Below, piece by piece: positions 1 to 9,283 of a stretch of 64,000 nt of DNA. The position numbers were made by a program, and so were the translations under genes. This DNA is from Ruegeria halocynthiae (lineage in GTDB: Bacteria > Pseudomonadota > Alphaproteobacteria > Rhodobacterales > Rhodobacteraceae), in contig NZ_FNNP01000005.1 in the NCBI RefSeq assembly GCF_900106805.1, forward strand, positions 124,001-188,000. Direction: 5' to 3'. Below the pieces are notes generated by a model. The model did no database searches. It was not told where the DNA came from and saw only the letters and a list, made by a program, of their open reading frames with translations. Numbering within the stretch: the stretch's first letter is position 1; each line of letters starts with the position of its first letter.

Positions 1-1160
1 TGGTCCTCAGCACATTCAATCGCCATCGCCATGAGCCCGTCATCGTCCAGCAATCCGCCATCGGCAAGTGGGCATTCGGTAAATCCGTCCGAATGCAACA
101 GCAGCTTGTCGCCCGGCTGCAAATAGGTTTCCGTCTGCTGAAACTGCGCATCGGGCAGAAGACCAATTGGCAGCCCGCCTTCACCCAGAAACTCGGTTTG
201 GCCATCATGGCGCAGAAGCAATGGGTGCGGATGTCCGGCCTGGACCATTTTCAGATGTCCATTGCGCAGATCAATGATGGCGTAGGCCATGGTAAAATAC
301 TCTTCGATCCCGGTGTCAGCCATCAGGCGAGAGTTCAGCAGCGCTGCAACCTCTTCGGGTGGCAAAAGAGCGAAGAACTTATTGAACCTGCGCTCCATCG
401 CGATGTTCTGATCGAAATGCGTGCTGGACAGATACCCGCCCAGACGGGCAGTCATCATCGCCGAGGTGATCCCGTGACCCGAGACATCAATGCTGTAGAA
501 CCCCAGCCGGTTAACGCCAGGTGAGAACATCCCCACCAGATCGCCGCCGATATGCCCGCAAGGTTTCAGCAACAGGCTGACCTGTGATTTCCCGAAGGTC
601 CGCTTCAGCTCAGGCACCAGCGATTCCTGAATTTTGCGCGCCTGCATCAGATCCTTGTCGATCGCTTCATGGGCTAACTTCAGCTCGTTCAGCGCCGTTT
701 CGATCATCTGGTTTTTCCGCGACAGCTCACGCTGCATGTCCAAAATTCGCGCACCGGCAGATATGCGCGCGCGCAGCTCATCCGCTTCCAGCGGTTTGAT
801 CAGAAAATCATCCGCCCCGGCGTCCAGGCCACGCGCAACCTCCTGCTTTTCGCTCTTTGATGTCAGCAGGATGAAATAGCTGTATTGCTCACCCCCCAGA
901 TTTCGGAAGGCGTGACAGAACTCAAGCCCGCCCATGCCGGGCATGACCCAGTCACTGAGCACCAGATCGGGCGGATCGGTCACGCAAAGCTCAATCGCCG
1001 CCTCACCGCTGTCGGCCTCAAGAACTTCAAAACCCCACTTTTTCAGCGAGGCTACCAGGATGCGCCGCTGCAGACGGCTATCGTCCACAACAAGAACCTT
1101 GCGGATCGCGCCAAAATCCAGCTCGACCCGGGCCTCTGCTTGACTGGCTTCCGGCACCAT
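1..1160 (-). CDS. Response regulator with PP2C/SpoIIE-type phosphatase domain, partial (C-terminus beyond left edge)
   Basis: Translating the minus strand from the ATG at 1160 gives an open frame of 386 codons that runs off the window. Residues about 20-135 form a receiver domain with acidic pair D26/D27, phosphoacceptor D70 in SDWVMPGMGG, T100 and K122 in the usual places. A helical linker (about 140-185) leads to a SpoIIE/RsbU-like PP2C domain showing GGDLVGMF, DVSGHGITSAMMTARL and HSDGFTEC, the metal-binding aspartate motifs of PPM phosphatases. Such proteins dephosphorylate anti-sigma-factor antagonists in partner switching, or act in general stress signalling. It is divergent from an HPt gene 142 bases away, a plausible phosphodonor. 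The family assignment is firm; the target is unknown. Confidence 0.85.
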   Translation of the reverse strand, partial: MVPEASQAEARVELDFGAIRKVLVVDDSRLQRRILVASLKKWGFEVLEADSGEAAIELCVTDPPDLVLSDWVMPGMGGLEFCHAFRNLGGEQYSYFILLTSKSEKQEVARGLDAGADDFLIKPLEADELRARISAGARILDMQRELSRKNQMIETALNELKLAHEAIDKDLMQARKIQESLVPELKRTFGKSQVSLLLKPCGHIGGDLVGMFSPGVNRLGFYSIDVSGHGITSAMMTARLGGYLSSTHFDQNIAMERRFNKFFALLPPEEVAALLNSRLMADTGIEEYFTMAYAIIDLRNGHLKMVQAGHPHPLLLRHDGQTEFLGEGGLPIGLLPDAQFQQTETYLQPGDKLLLHSDGFTECPLADGGLLDDDGLMAMAIECAED

Positions 1161-1302
1161 GAAATCCCTGTATCTGATCGACACTCCAGTTGCCGTGACG
1201 CTACGTGCGTCTGCTTAACATCCCGTGAAAGCCCACGCGGTCCGGGTTTAACGCCGTGTTTACCCCCAGCAAGGTACCAATGTGCAACTACTAGGGGGTT
1301 GC

Positions 1303-1632
1303 ATGATTCAGTGGACCAGGGTCAGACAGTTGCGTGATGAGGTCGGCGCCGATGAATTCGACGAAGTGGTCGATATCTTTCTGGAGGAGGTTCAGGAAGT
1401 CATCACCAGACTGCGCAATGACACTGCCCTCACCGAGATCGAGCAGAACCTGCATTTCCTTAAGGGCAGCGCGCTGAGCCTCGGCTTCGACAGCTTTTCG
1501 AAACTGTGTCAGGATGGCGAACGCCGTGCGGCCTCGGGTGAAAGCGGCGCCGTCGATCTGGATTCGATTTTCTCAGCTTATGACGAATCGAAAGCACTGT
1601 TTCAGGCCGGCTTGGCTGAAAACCTGCGCTAG
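1303..1632 (+). CDS. HPt (histidine phosphotransfer) domain protein
   Basis: A 109-residue, all-helical, acidic protein consisting of a single HPt domain. The phosphorylatable histidine is H51 in NLHFLKGSALSLGF, which matches the family pattern HxLKGxSxxxG. It would relay phosphate between a hybrid sensor kinase and a receiver. I chose the ATG at 1303 because AGGGGG lies five bases upstream; the frame is open to a GTG at 1282 but that start has no clear ribosome site. It is divergent from the receiver/PP2C gene, so the two are likely partners. Its stop overlaps the end of the convergent ilvA by four bases. Confidence 0.85.
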   Translation: MIQWTRVRQLRDEVGADEFDEVVDIFLEEVQEVITRLRNDTALTEIEQNLHFLKGSALSLGFDSFSKLCQDGERRAASGESGAVDLDSIFSAYDESKALFQAGLAENLR

Positions 1633-2855
1633 ATCACAAACTGCGCCAACGTCTCATCTTCGGTGATGTCGGTATAGGTGAACCCAGCCTCGTCCAGATG
1701 CGCAAACAAGCGCATGAAATTCTCGGGCTTGCGGGTTTCGATCCCGATCAGGACTGAACCGAAATTGCGCGCTGATTTCTTCATGTATTCGAACCTGGCG
1801 ATATCATCCTCGGGGCCGAGTATGCCCAGAAACTCTTTCAGTGCACCGGGGCGCTGCGGCAGGCGCAGGATGAAGTATTTCTTGACGCCGGAATAGCGCT
1901 GCGCGCGCTCTTTGACTTCGGGTAAACGCTCAAAATCGAAATTCCCGCCCGAAGTGACGCAGACCACAGTCTTGCCACGCACAAAGCTTTGCACGTCACC
2001 TACTGCCTCAACCGCCAATGCGCCGGCCGGTTCAAGAACGATGCCCTCGACATTCAGCATCTCGATCATGGTGACGCAGATGCGGTCTTCGGACAATGTA
2101 AGCACGTCCGACAGATGCCGCGATTTCAACAACTCGAACGGTTTCTCGCCGATCCGGCCCACCGCCGCCCCATCCACAAATGTATCGACATGATCCAGCG
2201 CCACCGGATGCCCCGCCGCCAGCGCTGCGCGCAAACACGCCCCGCCTGCTGGTTCCACGAACAGGCAATGCGAGCGGCCCCCGAACCAAGTCGCCACACC
2301 CGAAGACATGCCGCCGCCGCCAACCGGCAAAACAACATGATCCGGTACGCGGCCCAGTTGCTCTTCAATCTCAACCGCCAGCGAGGCTTGGCCCTCGATC
2401 ACGTCATCGTCGTCGAACGGGGACAGGAAATGCCCGCCCTGTTCAGCACACCAGCTTTGCGCCGCGGCCAGAGTGTCATCGAAATAGTCTCCGGTCAGGT
2501 GAATCTCGATATTGTCGCCGCCGAAGATGCGGGTTTTCTGGATCTTCTGCTGCGGGGTTGTCACCGGCATGAAGATCACGCCCCGCACACCCAGATGCTT
2601 GCACATATAAGCCACGCCCTGCGCATGATTGCCCGCGCTGGCGCAGACGAACAGCTCTTGCCCCTGTTGCTTGCGCATGGCGTTGAACGCGCCCCTGATC
2701 TTGTAGGATCGCACCGGGCTGAGGTCTTCACGCTTGAGCCAGATATCTGCCCCATAGCGCTCAGACAGATGGGCATTCCGCTGCAACGGGGTTGCCGGGA
2801 AAACAGAGCGCATCGCCTGTTCGGCGGCACGGGCACGGGTCATGAAATCACTCAT
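1629..2855 (-). CDS. ilvA: Threonine ammonia-lyase (threonine deaminase)
   Basis: PLP-dependent deamination of L-threonine to 2-oxobutanoate, the first step of isoleucine synthesis, in the cytoplasm. The 408-residue protein has the fold-type II signature with the Schiff-base lysine K52 in SYKIRGAFNA, the substrate loop SAGNHAQG and the phosphate-binding loop GGGGMSSG. The C-terminal part (about 325-408, beginning near YFILRLPQRPGALKEF) is a single ACT-like regulatory domain, as in short biosynthetic IlvA rather than the two-domain enterobacterial form. The next gene upstream on the same strand is a membrane protein 58 bases away, so co-transcription is possible but not shown. Confidence 0.93.
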   Translation of the reverse strand: MSDFMTRARAAEQAMRSVFPATPLQRNAHLSERYGADIWLKREDLSPVRSYKIRGAFNAMRKQQGQELFVCASAGNHAQGVAYMCKHLGVRGVIFMPVTTPQQKIQKTRIFGGDNIEIHLTGDYFDDTLAAAQSWCAEQGGHFLSPFDDDDVIEGQASLAVEIEEQLGRVPDHVVLPVGGGGMSSGVATWFGGRSHCLFVEPAGGACLRAALAAGHPVALDHVDTFVDGAAVGRIGEKPFELLKSRHLSDVLTLSEDRICVTMIEMLNVEGIVLEPAGALAVEAVGDVQSFVRGKTVVCVTSGGNFDFERLPEVKERAQRYSGVKKYFILRLPQRPGALKEFLGILGPEDDIARFEYMKKSARNFGSVLIGIETRKPENFMRLFAHLDEAGFTYTDITEDETLAQFVI

Positions 2856-2913
2856 GCCGGCTTCCCTGCCCCATCATCGCTGAAAGGGCAAGGAATACAT
2901 ATGTGTACGTAGC

Positions 2914-3681
2914 TTAAGTTAGCGCGCGCTTCTCAACGAAGACGCCATACATTGTGGTAAAGATGCTGACACTGATCATCGGCAAAACAAGCGTGCCGAA
3001 GAACACAGTCAGCAAGACTCCCAATACTGGTATGATTGCCAGCATTGTGAACACCAGCTGCACCAGAACCTGGAACAGAAATGCCACGACTAGTAGCAGC
3101 AGAATTGATCCACCAACACCGGTTGTGTTGTTCCAAGCTTCACTGAGCGAGATAGGATTTCCTATCGCTGCCGCCGGCAAGATAATTGACAGGCGGTAAA
3201 AGCATATGACCAGAAAAATAGTGTAGATAATCATCAGAATAACCGAGACCCCTGCGAGACCCTCACCCAATACAGCAAAGACCAAAACCATCGGAATATA
3301 CGCGATCATCATCAAAATCCCCAGCATAAGAATACGCCCGAAATAAGCGAGGATCCTGTCAAACCGGAATGTCGGAAGAATTCCTGTGGGATACTCCTCT
3401 AACAGGATGAAGCGGTGCCACGACACTGCAATCCAGAACATCGTGATGAATATCACCACCAGCAAAACGCATACAAAGATAAAGAATGAGCCCGCGGACA
3501 CACCCGGTGGTAACCCCTCTACGCTTTCATCAAACGCCTCAAGCGGAATACCAAGTGCCAAAACCAGACCCACGATGACCACTGTCGCTATCAGTGCGGG
3601 GCCAACGGTAATCTGCAGGACTTGCTTCAGGTTTCCAAACACCATCCGCACCGAATGCACAAAAATCTGCCATCCCAACAT
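2914..3681 (-). CDS. Multi-pass membrane protein of unknown function
   Basis: A 255-residue, strongly hydrophobic protein with about six predicted membrane segments (roughly residues 25-48, 72-95, 110-135, 138-160, 180-212 and 220-245). I recognise no catalytic motif. It resembles the loosely defined glycerophosphoryl-diester-phosphodiesterase membrane-domain/DUF-type proteins of alphaproteobacteria in length and hydropathy only. It lies just upstream of ilvA on the same strand. The A+T content is higher than in neighbouring genes. Coding status is supported by the long uninterrupted frame and the consistent membrane-protein composition. Confidence 0.75.
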   Translation of the reverse strand: MLGWQIFVHSVRMVFGNLKQVLQITVGPALIATVVIVGLVLALGIPLEAFDESVEGLPPGVSAGSFFIFVCVLLVVIFITMFWIAVSWHRFILLEEYPTGILPTFRFDRILAYFGRILMLGILMMIAYIPMVLVFAVLGEGLAGVSVILMIIYTIFLVICFYRLSIILPAAAIGNPISLSEAWNNTTGVGGSILLLLVVAFLFQVLVQLVFTMLAIIPVLGVLLTVFFGTLVLPMISVSIFTTMYGVFVEKRALT

Positions 3682-3822
3682 CGTAAAACCGCCCTCTCAA
3701 CCAATCCTTGTTCTCTATCCGTCCGTTTCACCTCAATTCCTGCCCTGCGTCAATCCTCACAACTTGCCCCCGCGTCCAAAACCCGCTAGGGGCCAATCGT
3801 CTTACGAATAAGGGGAAGTCAG

Positions 3823-5049
3823 ATGTCCGCGCCCAAGAAAGTTGTTCTGGCCTATTCCGGTGGCCTTGATACCTCGATCATCCTGAAATGGCTGCAGACC
3901 GAGTATGGGTGTGAGGTCGTGACCTTCACCGCCGATCTGGGTCAGGGCGAAGAGCTTGAGCCCGCCCGCAAGAAGGCCGAGCTGCTGGGGATCAAGCCTG
4001 AAAACATCTATATCGAGGATATCCGCGAGGAATTCGTCCGCGATTTCGTTTTCCCTATGTTCCGCGCCAATGCGGTCTATGAGGGGCTGTATCTGCTGGG
4101 TACATCGATCGCCCGCCCGCTGATCTCGAAGCGTTTGGTTGAGATTGCCGAAGCGACCGGTGCTGATGCTGTCGCCCATGGCGCAACCGGCAAGGGCAAC
4201 GATCAGGTGCGGTTCGAACTGGCGGCTTACGCGCTGAACCCCGATATCAAGGTGATTGCCCCCTGGCGCGAGTGGGATCTGACCAGCCGAACCCGCCTGT
4301 TGGAGTTCGCCGAAACGAACCAGATCCCAATTGCCAAGGACAAGCGCGGCGAGGCGCCTTTCTCGGTCGATGCCAACCTGCTGCACACCTCATCCGAGGG
4401 CAAGGTTCTGGAAGACCCCGCCGATATGGCACCCGATTACGTGTACCAGCGCACCGTCCACCCCGAAGACGCGCCAAATGAGCCTGAATTTATCGAAATC
4501 GGCTTTGAAAAAGGCGACGCGGTCAGCATCAATGGCGAGGCGATGAGCCCCGCAACCATCCTGACCAAGCTGAACGAATATGGCGGCAAGCATGGCATTG
4601 GCCGCCTCGATCTGGTCGAAGGCCGGTTTGTTGGTATGAAATCGCGCGGCATCTATGAGACGCCCGGTGGAACAATCCTGCTGGAAGCGCACCGTGGTAT
4701 CGAATCCATCACCATGGACCGGGGCGCGATGCACCTGAAAGACCAATTGATGCCGCAATATGCCGAGCTGATCTATAACGGTTTCTGGTACTCGCCCGAA
4801 CGGGAAATGCTGCAAGCTGCCATCGACAAATCTCAGGAACATGTCACCGGTACCGTGCGCGTGAAATTGTACAAAGGTCTGGCTTCGACCGTGGGCCGCT
4901 GGTCGGATCACTCGCTGTACTCTGAGGCACATGTGACCTTCGAGGAAGACGCTGGCGCGTACGACCAGAAGGATGCGGCGGGCTTTATCCAGTTGAACGC
5001 GCTGCGCCTGAAACTGTTGGCCGCACGCGACAAACGGCTGAGCAAATAA
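3823..5049 (+). CDS. argG: Argininosuccinate synthase
   Basis: Joins citrulline and aspartate with ATP to give argininosuccinate, the penultimate step of arginine synthesis. The 408-residue protein begins with the PP-loop ATP-binding motif [14 protein letters not shown] and keeps the family motifs [13 protein letters not shown] and [20 protein letters not shown]. The length is normal for the type I enzyme. The start is supported by AAGGGGAAG 7-15 bases upstream. It is monocistronic: a divergent membrane gene lies upstream and a strong intrinsic terminator follows 78 bases after the stop. Confidence 0.97.
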   Translation: MSAPKKVVLAYSGGLDTSIILKWLQTEYGCEVVTFTADLGQGEELEPARKKAELLGIKPENIYIEDIREEFVRDFVFPMFRANAVYEGLYLLGTSIARPLISKRLVEIAEATGADAVAHGATGKGNDQVRFELAAYALNPDIKVIAPWREWDLTSRTRLLEFAETNQIPIAKDKRGEAPFSVDANLLHTSSEGKVLEDPADMAPDYVYQRTVHPEDAPNEPEFIEIGFEKGDAVSINGEAMSPATILTKLNEYGGKHGIGRLDLVEGRFVGMKSRGIYETPGGTILLEAHRGIESITMDRGAMHLKDQLMPQYAELIYNGFWYSPEREMLQAAIDKSQEHVTGTVRVKLYKGLASTVGRWSDHSLYSEAHVTFEEDAGAYDQKDAAGFIQLNALRLKLLAARDKRLSK

Positions 5050-5126
5050 GCGCACCAAAAAGTTGTATTACACAACGTATTAAGCAACTTTGCCGCAGAA
5101 ATGCCAATTTGATCGCTGATAATGAG

Positions 5127-5160
5127 CGGGCTGATCCATTTGACGGATCAGCCCGTTTTT
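5127..5160 (+). terminator. Rho-independent terminator of argG
   Basis: A perfect 11-bp stem (5127-5137 pairing with 5145-5155), a 7-base loop and five Ts directly after the stem. It sits between argG and the DUF898 gene, so argG transcription should stop here and the next operon needs its own promoter in the short gap before 5180. Confidence 0.9.
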
Positions 5161-5179
5161 CACTCTGATTGAGGCATTA

Positions 5180-6247
5180 ATGCAAAGCGAAGCAGTACAA
5201 GGCACCCCGACCGAATTTGAGTTCCGGGGATCAGCTGGTGAGTATTTTGGCATCTGGATCGTCAATTTGTTGTTGTCGATTGTCACTCTGGGCATCTACA
5301 GCGCCTGGGCCAAGGTCCGAACCAAGAAGTATTTCTACCAAAACACCTATGTTGCCGGGCGCAGTTTCGACTATCACGCCACCGGATTGCAGATCCTGCT
5401 GGGCCGGATCATCGTGGTTGTCGGGATCATAGCTTACACGATTCTGGCGGCCATTCCGCTGTTGGGCCTGATTCTGCTGCTGGGGCTGCTGTTTCTGATC
5501 CCCTTTCTGCTGGTAAGATCGCTGCGGTTCAACGCGCGGGTGTCCAGCTGGTCAAATGTGCGGTTCAATTTTCACGGGACCACCGGGTCGGCTGCGGCCA
5601 ATTATTTCCTGTATCCGCTCATTTCAGCACTCACGTTGTATACAACATGGCCTTTCGTAACGCGGACTATCCAGCGGTTTCATGTGAATGGCCACACCTT
5701 CGGCAAAACACCGATGTATTTCGACAGTCCGATTGCACCGTTCTATAAGGCGTTTCTCGCAGCTGCGGCCTGGGTGATCGGTATGCTGACGCTGGCAATG
5801 ACGGTGTTTGGCTTCGGCGTTTCAACTCTGAGTGCACTCCAGACACTGCAAAGCGATCCTGAGAATCTTCTAGCCCTGATAACCATTGCCTCGCTCTACG
5901 GCTTCTTGCTGTTGGCAGTTGTTCCGGCCACGGTCATCTATCACGCCATGGTACGCAACACGGTTTACAACTACACTGTTTTGGGTGGAAAGCACCGCTT
6001 CTACTCCGATATCTCGGCCTTGCGTCTGCTTTGGATCACCGTATCCAACCTGCTGGTTGTTGTGCTGTCTCTGGGGCTGATGCTGCCATGGGCGCATGTC
6101 CGCCGGGTGCGGTATCTGGCGAACCACACAACCTTTATTCCCGGTGGGCCGCTGGACGATTTCATTGGTGATGTCACCGCAAATGTAAGCGCCATCGGCG
6201 ATGCTTATGGTGATATCGAAGGGTTCGATATCGGCCTAGCGGTCTAG
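5180..6247 (+). CDS. DUF898 (YjgN-like) integral membrane protein
   Basis: A 355-residue protein with repeated modules of the DUF898 family: an FRGSAGEYFGIW-like opening followed by membrane segments, then SAWAKVRTKKYFYQNT, with a second copy around YTVLGGKHRFYSDIS and LGLMLPWAHVRRVRYL. About six to eight membrane helices are visible. The function of the family is not established. It is followed after only four bases by an M48 metalloprotease gene, so the two are almost certainly co-transcribed. The pairing suggests an envelope quality-control role (inference). Confidence 0.88.
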   Translation: MQSEAVQGTPTEFEFRGSAGEYFGIWIVNLLLSIVTLGIYSAWAKVRTKKYFYQNTYVAGRSFDYHATGLQILLGRIIVVVGIIAYTILAAIPLLGLILLLGLLFLIPFLLVRSLRFNARVSSWSNVRFNFHGTTGSAAANYFLYPLISALTLYTTWPFVTRTIQRFHVNGHTFGKTPMYFDSPIAPFYKAFLAAAAWVIGMLTLAMTVFGFGVSTLSALQTLQSDPENLLALITIASLYGFLLLAVVPATVIYHAMVRNTVYNYTVLGGKHRFYSDISALRLLWITVSNLLVVVLSLGLMLPWAHVRRVRYLANHTTFIPGGPLDDFIGDVTANVSAIGDAYGDIEGFDIGLAV

Positions 6248-6251
6248 AATT

Positions 6252-7295
6252 GTGGCTGACCAATCAAATGACAACGGCGCATCCGTCACCGGGCGCGCCT
6301 ATCCGGCACTGAGTTCGCGCGAGATACCTGTCAGGCTGGCGATCGGAACCAACACCGCCTGGCTGATTGATGAACAAGGCCAGGTTTTAACCAGCTGCGA
6401 CCCGCAAGATTTGCAGATCGAGCCGCGTGTGGGCCAGACCGAGCGCCGGGTCAACTTTCCTGACGGAACTTTGTTTTTGACCCCCAATCACGCAGCATTG
6501 GAACATCTGACCGGGGACAGTGGCGGCGCCGTCCTGCATGGGCTGGAACGCTATCATCCCAGACTGATCCTAGTCGCGCTGGCCTGTCTGGCCGGCGCAT
6601 GGGGCGCGTGGAAATATGGGTTGTCTCTGCTGGTTGCGTTGGCCGTGTGGATAACCCCACCTCCGCTGGTCGAGGCGATTGATAGCGGGGTCATGCAGGT
6701 GGTGGACCGGCTGATGGCCAATCCCAGTGAATTGTCCAACGCGAAAAAGGCAGAACTACAGGGCAACTTTGAACGTCTTCTGGCCAGCATGGGCTCCGCC
6801 GCTGAGGATCACGCCTATCGGTTAGAGTTTCGTCACATTCCGGGTATGGGTCCCAACGCCTTTGCCCTGCCGAATGGCACAATCGTTGTGACAGACGATC
6901 TTGTCAGGATGGCCTCTGCCGACGCTATTGTCGGAGTGATGAGCCACGAGATTGGTCATGTCGCAGAACAGCACGGGTTGCATCAGATGTACCGTTCGGT
7001 CGGAGGGTACGTGTTAATCGGATTGCTGGCGGGCGACACCGGGCCGATCCTTGATGAAGTCCTGCTTGAGGGCAACCTGATCCTCTCTTTGTCCTACTCT
7101 CGCCAGCATGAATTGTCAGCTGACAGTTTTGGTGTTGATCTGGCCTCAAGGGCGGGGTTCGATCCCGGTGGTCTGGCCGAATTCTTTGAACTGATGGCCG
7201 CCCAATACGGGGATCAACAGGACGACTGGTTCAGCACACATCCCGGTTTTGAGGATCGCATTGAAAACCTGAATGTACTGACCCGAGGTCATTGA
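6252..7295 (+). CDS. M48-family membrane-anchored zinc metalloprotease
   Basis: A 347-residue protein. The N-terminal 95 residues are soluble, one or two membrane segments lie at about 96-125, and an M48 peptidase domain follows. The zinc motif is HEIGH at residues 232-236 and the third ligand is probably E287 in ELSADSFG; both are the standard M48 arrangement. TDDLVRMASADAIVGVMSHE is typical of the family. The start is a GTG at 6252, four bases after the DUF898 stop. The M48 relatives HtpX, BepA and LoiP act on membrane or outer-membrane proteins, which fits pairing with a membrane protein. The substrate is unknown. Confidence 0.9.
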   Translation: MADQSNDNGASVTGRAYPALSSREIPVRLAIGTNTAWLIDEQGQVLTSCDPQDLQIEPRVGQTERRVNFPDGTLFLTPNHAALEHLTGDSGGAVLHGLERYHPRLILVALACLAGAWGAWKYGLSLLVALAVWITPPPLVEAIDSGVMQVVDRLMANPSELSNAKKAELQGNFERLLASMGSAAEDHAYRLEFRHIPGMGPNAFALPNGTIVVTDDLVRMASADAIVGVMSHEIGHVAEQHGLHQMYRSVGGYVLIGLLAGDTGPILDEVLLEGNLILSLSYSRQHELSADSFGVDLASRAGFDPGGLAEFFELMAAQYGDQQDDWFSTHPGFEDRIENLNVLTRGH

Positions 7296-7359
7296 TCCCT
7301 CCCCCTTGCCCGGCGCGCACGCGCGCCCTAACGCTATGGCATCACGGGAGGAGATCTCA

Positions 7360-7644
7360 ATGACACTCAGCGCTATGGCCGACGACATCCAGAAAAGCCT
7401 TGTTGGCAAATCCTTCGACGGTTCGCTCAAGTTCGACTGTGGTGACGAGGGCGTAATCGTTTTGGCAGATAACACCGCCTCGATTGAGGATCGCGACACC
7501 GATTGCACCATCCGCATTTCCCGCGACAACCTGACCAAACTGCTGACTGGCAAACTGAACCCGATGACAGGTGTTGCACTGGGTAAGCTCAGAATCTCGG
7601 GCAATATGGGTGTGGCGATGAAGCTGGGGCAGTTGCTGGGCTAG
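7360..7644 (+). CDS. SCP2 sterol-binding-domain protein
   Basis: A 94-residue single-domain protein of the SCP-2 fold. MADDIQKSLVGKSFDGSLKF, then DCTIRISRDNLTKLLTGKLNP and GKLRISGNMGVAMKL are characteristic of the family, which binds lipids or acyl chains in a hydrophobic tunnel. I chose the ATG at 7360 because GGGAGGAG lies 7-14 bases upstream; the frame is open to 7306 but without a ribosome site. It is 64 bases downstream of the M48 protease on the same strand. The ligand is unknown. Confidence 0.87.
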   Translation: MTLSAMADDIQKSLVGKSFDGSLKFDCGDEGVIVLADNTASIEDRDTDCTIRISRDNLTKLLTGKLNPMTGVALGKLRISGNMGVAMKLGQLLG

Positions 7645-7739
7645 ACGATAAACTCGTCTCACCAGCGCGTGACAAATCATGTCAGTGCATTGCATGAGCG
7701 TGAAACAGCGGGCAGCTTGGTCCCCGAAGGAGACACGCC

Positions 7740-8411
7740 ATGCCCCGGATCATTTACCACGATTACCTAAAACCTTCATTGTTGTTTGTTCTGATCCTGC
7801 TGGCGGCAATGCTGCGCGCCCTGCCAGCCCCGGCGGCTGGAACAGAAACGCTGACAGTTGCTGGTGGATGCTTCTGGTGCGTCGAATCCGATTTCGAATC
7901 CGTGCCTGGCGTGATCGGCGCGGTTTCGGGATACACCGGCGGCAAGACCGCAAGTCCGACCTATGATCAGGTGTCCAAAGGCGGCACCGGGCATTACGAG
8001 GCTGTACAAATCACCTTCGATCCTGCGCGCGTATCCCGTGAAACGCTGCTGAACATGTTCTTCCGCTCAGTCGATCCAACGGATGCAGACGGCCAGTTCT
8101 GTGATCGCGGAGAAAGCTATCGCACAGCTGTGTTTGTCTCTAACACAGGGGAAAAAGCGCTTGTACAGCAGGCCAAGACCGATGCGCAGAATGCCTTGGG
8201 GCAAACTGTGGTCACCCCGATCCTGCAGGCCGCAACCTTTTATCTGGCGGAAGCCTATCACCAGGATTACTACAAAGGCGACAAACTGGTTCTGACCCGA
8301 TTTGGCCCAAAGCGCCAAAAGAACGCCTATAAGGCCTATCGCAAAGCCTGCGGTCGCGATGCCCGTGTCAAGCAGTTGTGGGGCAGTGACGCGCCGTTTG
8401 CCGGTTCCTAG
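7740..8411 (+). CDS. msrA: Peptide-methionine (S)-S-oxide reductase, probably exported
   Basis: Reduces the S-epimer of methionine sulfoxide in proteins. The catalytic motif GCFWC is at residues 43-47 (nucleophile C44), followed by SGYTGG, YDQVSKGGTGHYEAVQI and YHQDYY. Unlike the usual cytoplasmic enzyme, residues about 10-34 form a hydrophobic stretch ending in APAAG, which reads as a Sec signal peptide or membrane anchor, so the enzyme probably works in the periplasm. The 223-residue length equals a standard MsrA plus this leader and a C-terminal extension. Its end overlaps the convergent sugar-kinase gene by four bases. Confidence 0.93.
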   Translation: MPRIIYHDYLKPSLLFVLILLAAMLRALPAPAAGTETLTVAGGCFWCVESDFESVPGVIGAVSGYTGGKTASPTYDQVSKGGTGHYEAVQITFDPARVSRETLLNMFFRSVDPTDADGQFCDRGESYRTAVFVSNTGEKALVQQAKTDAQNALGQTVVTPILQAATFYLAEAYHQDYYKGDKLVLTRFGPKRQKNAYKAYRKACGRDARVKQLWGSDAPFAGS

Positions 8412-9280
8412 TCGAACTGCGCGGCGCGCACTTCTTTCAGATCCGGAATGACATCAGCGGTTCCGTGCCGCGTGACCATCAAAGCCGCGGCGCGGTTTGC
8501 TTGTGAGATCGCCTGCGCCATTGGCATTCCCCGATCCATGCCCGCCAGAACATATCCGGTGAACGTGTCGCCCGCCCCGGTGGTATCGACGGCGCTGACC
8601 TTGTGGGCCGGAAACACCTGAGGATCACTGCCCCGCTGATAGTACCGCGCACCCTTTGAACCGAAGGTTACGATCACATGCTCGACCGGTAGATGTGATG
8701 GCGCGAGACCCGTGGCCTCCTGCAATTGCTCGGCCTCGACCTCGTTGAGGATCAGGAAATCCAGATGGGGCAAAACAACCTGAACCGCCTCGGCCTGAAA
8801 CGGAGCAGCCGCATAACAGACGGTCAGCCCCATATCTCTGCCCAGAATTGCGGCTTCGATCTGTGCGTTGGTTTCGTTTTGCATCACCAGCAAATCGCCT
8901 GAAACGGCCGACGAGAGAGCCTGTCCAATCTGATCACCCGTGATGGCATGGTTCGCCCCTTGAAACAGAATGATCAAGTTTTCGCCCTGTGCATCCACCG
9001 CAATGATTGCGTGGCCGGTCGGTACGTCCACTTCGGAGATGTGCCGGGTATCCACGCCGTATTCGATCAACCGATCCCGTGCCCACAAGCCATCCGACCC
9101 CACCGCACCGATATGCGAGACCCGCGATCCCGCGCGGGCCGCAGCCACCGACATGTTGGCACCTTTGCCGCCCAGAAATCTTTGCAGCCCGCTTGCTGCC
9201 AGCGTTTCTCCGGGTTCCGGCAGATGCGGCAGCGCATAGACCATATCCGCGTTGATCGAGCCGAGGTTCCAGATCGTCAT
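8408..9280 (-). CDS. PfkB-family carbohydrate kinase, ribokinase-like
   Basis: A 290-residue ribokinase-fold kinase. The first PfkB signature appears as FLGGKGANMSVAAARAGS, and the second, with the catalytic aspartate, as VDTTGAGDTFTGYVLAG. NxE of the magnesium site is present in ILNEVEAEQL. This matches ribokinase (D-ribose to ribose 5-phosphate), although PfkB specificity cannot be read from motifs alone. It begins three bases after the maeB stop, so it is probably translated from the maeB transcript. No ribose transport genes are nearby. Confidence 0.85.
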   Translation of the reverse strand: MTIWNLGSINADMVYALPHLPEPGETLAASGLQRFLGGKGANMSVAAARAGSRVSHIGAVGSDGLWARDRLIEYGVDTRHISEVDVPTGHAIIAVDAQGENLIILFQGANHAITGDQIGQALSSAVSGDLLVMQNETNAQIEAAILGRDMGLTVCYAAAPFQAEAVQVVLPHLDFLILNEVEAEQLQEATGLAPSHLPVEHVIVTFGSKGARYYQRGSDPQVFPAHKVSAVDTTGAGDTFTGYVLAGMDRGMPMAQAISQANRAAALMVTRHGTADVIPDLKEVRAAQFD

Positions 9281-9283
9281 TAC

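Noticed and set aside
93-1337. Plus-strand open frames in the first 1.3 kb
   Set aside because: They are shadows of the minus-strand receiver-PP2C gene, which shows clear domain motifs through the same bases.
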